From contig JAGVBL010000431.1 of NCBI GenBank assembly GCA_020059785.1, positions 1 to 18,688 of the forward strand: 18,688 nucleotides of DNA, in the 5' to 3' direction. Position numbers and translations under genes: made by a program. The stretch comes from Ignavibacteriales bacterium (GTDB lineage: Bacteria; Bacteroidota; Ignavibacteria; Ignavibacteriales; Melioribacteraceae). The notes under the pieces were generated by a model. That model was not told the DNA's origin, ran no database searches, and saw only the letters and a list, made by a program, of their open reading frames with translations. This document shows positions 15,638 through 18,688 of the stretch, piece after piece (position 1 is the stretch's first letter; every line of letters begins with the position of its first letter).

Positions 15638-15904
15638 TATAATCGATTCCGTGATTAATTAAGTAAATTCTAAGGATTAATAGTATTCTCATACATTCTG
15701 TTTTAATCTGTTTGATCTGTTAAAACTTGTCCCGCTTTGCGGGATCTGTGTGCTATTTTCCCACGGAAGACGTGAAACGAGAAACGCAAGACGGAAGATG
15801 AATGGGGCTAGAAGTAAGAAAATTTATCCTGAGCTTTTTCTTGTTCTTCCGATAACTAAGAACAAAGTACTCAGAACTAAGAACTGTATCATTCCTTCTT
15901 TCCT
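15638..15904. repeat. Repeat-built intergenic gap between two convergent genes
   Basis: Contains a perfect hairpin, CCCGC-TTT-GCGGG (15731-15743), a purine-rich stretch (about 15762-15820) with GGAAGACG and AGAAGTAAGA words, then a degenerate copy of the window-start repeat: CCTGAGCTT (15828-15836), AACTAAGAAC, ACTCAGAACTAAGAACTGT (about 15869-15887) and a final TTCCTTCTTTCC. The order of words matches the blocks at 1-133 and 1228-1500. The hairpin may serve as terminator for the cargo gene, though only a weak T-rich stretch follows. No gene seen. Confidence 0.6.
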
Positions 15905-17305
15905 TTATTTGATATTAAAAAATAATCTTATACTCTCAATCATTTTTTTTACAAAAGATTCTTTACTCTCTAAATACTCCTCCATTTTCTTTAAGTTAAT
16001 CGCCTCTCTCTCTGCGATCACTTCTCCGAAATCATTTACTAATTCAGGCTTTTTCTTCAGAATACTTTTTATATCAACTTTACTTATTTCAAGCGTTACC
16101 GATTCCATATCAGCTACAACTGTTGCACCTCTTTTCTCACCGGTAAATAACGACATCTCACCAAAAAACTTTCCGGGCGAAAGTGTGCCCACCTTTACTT
16201 TTTGATTATCCTTTGCCTCTATGAACACATCGAGAAGTCCTTCTTCAAGCACGAACATCGACTCACCCGGCTCACCCTGCTTTATTATCAATTCACCGGG
16301 TAAATGGGTCATCTTCTTTGATGATGCTGATAAATTATTCAAATCGGTCTCTGAAAGTAAACCGAAAATCTTGAGATCCTTTAGTATGTTGTATTCAGTG
16401 TTAATTCCTTTTATACTAAGTCCTGCAAATTGTAAATGACTTTCTACCTTCGACAATACCTTATCTTTTATCTCTTCGGGAGAATATTCTTCAAAAGGAG
16501 TGAAATAATATACGATACTGTATTTATTCACATCACCCGAAAGAGTGGTAAGAAGAACTTCCGGTTTTCGTTTATAATTTTCAAAAGTTTCATTTAGCGC
16601 ATCCATTGCCGCAGCTCTTAAAATTCTTTTTGCACGGTCTGCGCTTATATTCTGATTAAGCCCAATTGTCACATTAAACCTGTTTTCATTACCAGATGAA
16701 GTGAAGTTCTCTACAACGAATGAATTCAACCGGGAGTTTGGGATTATGAGATCAGTGTCATTCGCCGACCTCATCCTTACCGACCTGATATCAAATCCGG
16801 TTATTCTGCCTGTAAAGTAGTGGTTCTCCGATGAAGAGTGTAGTTTAATCCAGTCGCCTTTCTTGAATGGACGGACTGACTGAATAAATCCTGTCTTCGA
16901 CAGTCTAATAATATAAGGTCTTAAATAAATTGTGATTGAAAGAAGTAGTAAATAAATCAAGACAACTAGAAAAGTTACGGTGATTGCTTTGATCTCAATT
17001 ATAATGAATCCGATCGAAGTAAAATAGATTATCGTTACAATTATATCTTCCAGCCTGCCAATAAGTCCCGGCTTTATCTTCTTCTTAAATTCACTTTTCC
17101 ATAATATCAATCTAATCAGTTTACTTAAGAGGTATGCGCCGGTTAAATAAAATATAATTATCATCCCGTATAAGAAAATCTTATCAAGTAAATATTCCTT
17201 TCCTGAACCATCAGGTATAACAAATACTTTGGATACCTGAATTATTAGTGTTATAAGGAATAATATGAAGACTAGGGAAGTGACTAATTTTCTGTTTGAT
17301 GCCAT
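15905..17305 (-). CDS. MscS-like channel fused to a cyclic-nucleotide-binding domain
   Basis: 466 residues. Four hydrophobic helices lie at about 9-29, 43-64, 87-103 and 107-128. The MscS beta-domain follows: VRPFKKGDWIKL (144-155), GRITGFDIRSVRMRSANDTDLIIPNSRL (166-193) and an alpha/beta portion to about 300. A cyclic-nucleotide-binding domain occupies about 315-425, with GELIIKQGEPGESMFVLEEG (337-356) and the phosphate-binding cassette FGEMSLFTGEKRGATV (381-396). Glu383 and Arg392 match the residues that bind ribose and phosphate in CRP-like domains, so ligand binding looks competent. A charged helical tail ends the protein. The architecture is that of bacterial cyclic-nucleotide-gated MscS relatives. 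The pore-helix region (about 105-140) lacks the Ala/Gly pattern of MscS. The SD GGAGG is 7 bases before the ATG. Confidence 0.9.
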   Translation of the reverse strand: MASNRKLVTSLVFILFLITLIIQVSKVFVIPDGSGKEYLLDKIFLYGMIIIFYLTGAYLLSKLIRLILWKSEFKKKIKPGLIGRLEDIIVTIIYFTSIGFIIIEIKAITVTFLVVLIYLLLLSITIYLRPYIIRLSKTGFIQSVRPFKKGDWIKLHSSSENHYFTGRITGFDIRSVRMRSANDTDLIIPNSRLNSFVVENFTSSGNENRFNVTIGLNQNISADRAKRILRAAAMDALNETFENYKRKPEVLLTTLSGDVNKYSIVYYFTPFEEYSPEEIKDKVLSKVESHLQFAGLSIKGINTEYNILKDLKIFGLLSETDLNNLSASSKKMTHLPGELIIKQGEPGESMFVLEEGLLDVFIEAKDNQKVKVGTLSPGKFFGEMSLFTGEKRGATVVADMESVTLEISKVDIKSILKKKPELVNDFGEVIAEREAINLKKMEEYLESKESFVKKMIESIRLFFNIK

Positions 17306-17553
17306 TTAACATCCTCCAAAAACTAAAAGGAAATATTCTAACCTGCATTCAAAATAAATTTATTTTATTAAAAAAGAAAACAAATCGAATAATCATTGGG
17401 AGAATAAGAACGATCAAATTTCATAAATGCGACCAATCATAGATCTTGTCATTAAACGAAAGCAAATTATAATCATAAGGAAATGCCTATATAAATTTAA
17501 AATTATTTTATTATAATAACAGATAAATATTTGGATGCAAAGGAATAAATAGA

Positions 17554-18360
17554 ATGAATAGAAATACTCTGCAGGAAGAGTACCAAATAAATCCGGAGCA
17601 AATTAATTTCTTTAGAGAAAATTCATTTGTAAAATTGAAGCAAGTTCTACCACCTGAAATAGTCTCTTATTACAATACGGTTATCACTGAAAAGGTTAAT
17701 CAACTCATTAAAGTAGATCTCCCCCTGGAAAAAAGGGATACATACGGAAAAGCTTTTCTTCAGCTCTTCAATTTGTGGAGAGAAGATGAATTAATTAAAG
17801 AGTTGGTTTTCAGCGAGAGAATAGCAAAAATTGCATCTGACCTAATGGAAGTAAAAGGAGTAAGATTATATCACGATCAGGCATTATTTAAAGAAGCAGG
17901 CGGGGGAATAACTCCATGGCATGCCGATCAGTATTACTGGCCACTTTCGACCGATAAAACTATTACCGCATGGATTCCTCTACAAGCTGTCCCTCTTAAT
18001 ATGGGCCCTCTAGAATTCAGTGCCGGAAGCCACAGGCTTCTATCGGGTAGGGAGTTATCAATTAGTGATGAGAGTGAAATTAAATTGAAGGAAAAACTGA
18101 GAATAAATGATTTCAAACATGTAATTGAACCATACGATATCGGCGAAGTAAGTTTCCATTCGGGCTGGATTTTCCATCGTGCCGGAGCTAATACAACTGA
18201 TCAGGTTAGAAAAGTAATGACGGTAATATATATGGATAAGGATATGATTCTCAAAGAACCCGAAAACGATAATCAGAAACTTGACTGGGAAACATGGTGT
18301 CCGGGTGCTAAAGTTGGAAAAGTAATCGATACACCGCTAAATCCGGTTTTGTTTGATTAA
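17554..18360 (+). CDS. PhyH-family Fe(II)/2-oxoglutarate dioxygenase
   Basis: 268 residues, cytosolic, close to the usual family length. The double-stranded beta-helix core carries the iron facial triad: His123 and Asp125 in TPWHADQYYW, and His208 in GWIFHRAGANTT. Arg219 in QVRKVMTVIYM is placed to bind the 2-oxoglutarate carboxylate. ITAWIPLQAVPLNMGPLEFSAGSHRLL (137-163) is the typical strand-turn-strand ending in a GSH motif. By family these enzymes hydroxylate a small molecule or lipid using O2 and 2-oxoglutarate; the substrate cannot be read from sequence. The SD AAAGGA lies about 9 bases before the ATG. It is monocistronic and divergent from the channel gene across a 248-bp AT-rich gap. 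A hairpin terminator follows. Confidence 0.9.
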   Translation: MNRNTLQEEYQINPEQINFFRENSFVKLKQVLPPEIVSYYNTVITEKVNQLIKVDLPLEKRDTYGKAFLQLFNLWREDELIKELVFSERIAKIASDLMEVKGVRLYHDQALFKEAGGGITPWHADQYYWPLSTDKTITAWIPLQAVPLNMGPLEFSAGSHRLLSGRELSISDESEIKLKEKLRINDFKHVIEPYDIGEVSFHSGWIFHRAGANTTDQVRKVMTVIYMDKDMILKEPENDNQKLDWETWCPGAKVGKVIDTPLNPVLFD

Positions 18361-18377
18361 TTCATACTATATATATA

Positions 18378-18424
18378 ATGGAATGCAGTTTATAATACTG
18401 CATCCCATCTTGAAGTTTATTTTA
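18378..18424. terminator. Probable bidirectional terminator
   Basis: ATGGAATGCAGT (18378-18389) pairs with ACTGCATCCCAT (18397-18408): 12 positions with one A-C mismatch and a 7-base TTATAAT loop. Downstream on the plus strand the sequence turns T-rich (GTTTATTTTA, 18415-18424). On the minus strand the stem is followed by alternating TATATATATA. It lies between the oxygenase gene and the convergent frame ending at 18422, so it may serve both. Confidence 0.65.
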
Positions 18425-18631
18425 TGGAGTTTTCTTGAATACAGTTGAAATATACTGCGTATCAAAATTTTTGAACGATGTGACAGTTGATTTTACTTCA
18501 ACCCTGCTTATTGTATTTTGACCAATGCTCATTGTTTGGAGCGAATGATATAAATAAGTGTATGTGCCCACTACGGCTTTCCCTTGATTGGAGGCTGTAA
18601 AATATTTTGTGTAAACGGGTTTTAGAGTCAA
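18422..18631 (-). CDS. 3' part of an unrecognised convergent reading frame (tentative)
   Basis: 69 codons from a TTG, in a frame open from a TGA about 18 bases further upstream to a TAA at 18422. The composition is protein-like, not low-complexity (KYFTASNQGKAVVGTYTYLYH, RVEVKSTVTSFKNFDTQYIS), with no family that I recognise. No SD precedes the TTG. Just upstream, a neighbouring frame reads ALVLSHLSVTFDERLQNVL up to a TGA at about 18630, so this may be the end of a longer gene entering from beyond the window edge and broken by a frameshift. The hairpin past its stop supports a real 3' end. It could still be a chance open frame. Confidence 0.35.
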   Translation of the reverse strand: MTLKPVYTKYFTASNQGKAVVGTYTYLYHSLQTMSIGQNTISRVEVKSTVTSFKNFDTQYISTVFKKTP

Positions 18632-18688
18632 AGTACATTTTGAAGTCTCTCATCAAAAGTAACAGATAAATGAGAAAGAACCAACGCC

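Noticed and set aside
15750..16205. 151-codon open frame on the plus strand
   Set aside because: Most of it is antisense to the well-supported MscS/cyclic-nucleotide-binding gene, and the rest is in repeat DNA; no SD or recognisable domain.

Overview
The window looks like chromosome from an AT-rich member of the Ignavibacteria or a close relative (Bacteroidota/Chlorobi group). Three genes end in a type IX secretion (T9SS) sorting domain of the 'NYPNPFNP...T.I.F' style, closing with KMVLLK or KMILLK. Several genes also carry strong Shine-Dalgarno (SD) sites (GGAGG, AAGGAGGG), which classical Bacteroidia mostly lack but Ignavibacteria-like lineages use. There are no rRNA, tRNA, CRISPR or phage features and no intact transposase. 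The assignment is inference from these traits.

Layout. 1-376: short repeats, then the leader of a small T9SS cargo gene (377-1078). 1079-1821: repeat-built intergenic DNA with purine-rich, stacked-hairpin and polypyrimidine blocks. 1822-3937 (minus strand): a three-gene operon of an outer-membrane barrel, an FMN-binding-domain protein and a four-helix membrane protein, with a perfect palindrome upstream. 3985-4860: a gap holding what looks like the debris of a decayed T9SS cargo gene. 4861-9612 (minus): a 1583-residue cargo protein with a propeller-like region, an InlB-type repeat, a parallel beta-helix, Ig-like domains and a T9SS tail. 9613-10409: non-coding, with several hairpins and a G-rich tract. 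10410-11555 (minus): a lipoprotein and a translationally coupled four-helix membrane protein whose start may be an AUU codon. 11556-11977: non-coding, with a REP-like inverted repeat. 11978-15637: a 1219-residue T9SS cargo made of about 20 Asp-box/YCF48-like repeats interrupted by two FN3 domains. 15638-15904: repeat-rich gap. 15905-17305 (minus): an MscS-type channel fused to a cyclic-nucleotide-binding domain. 17554-18360: a PhyH-family Fe(II)/2-oxoglutarate oxygenase, followed by a probable bidirectional terminator and the 3' part of an unrecognised convergent reading frame.

The genes do not form one pathway. The common theme is the cell envelope: three exported T9SS proteins, a possible flavin-dependent periplasmic redox module, a lipoprotein/membrane-protein pair and a ligand-gated mechanosensitive-type channel. 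The most system-like unit is the 1822-3937 operon. The most distinctive non-coding signal is a shared intergenic 'vocabulary' of short repeats found in three gaps.
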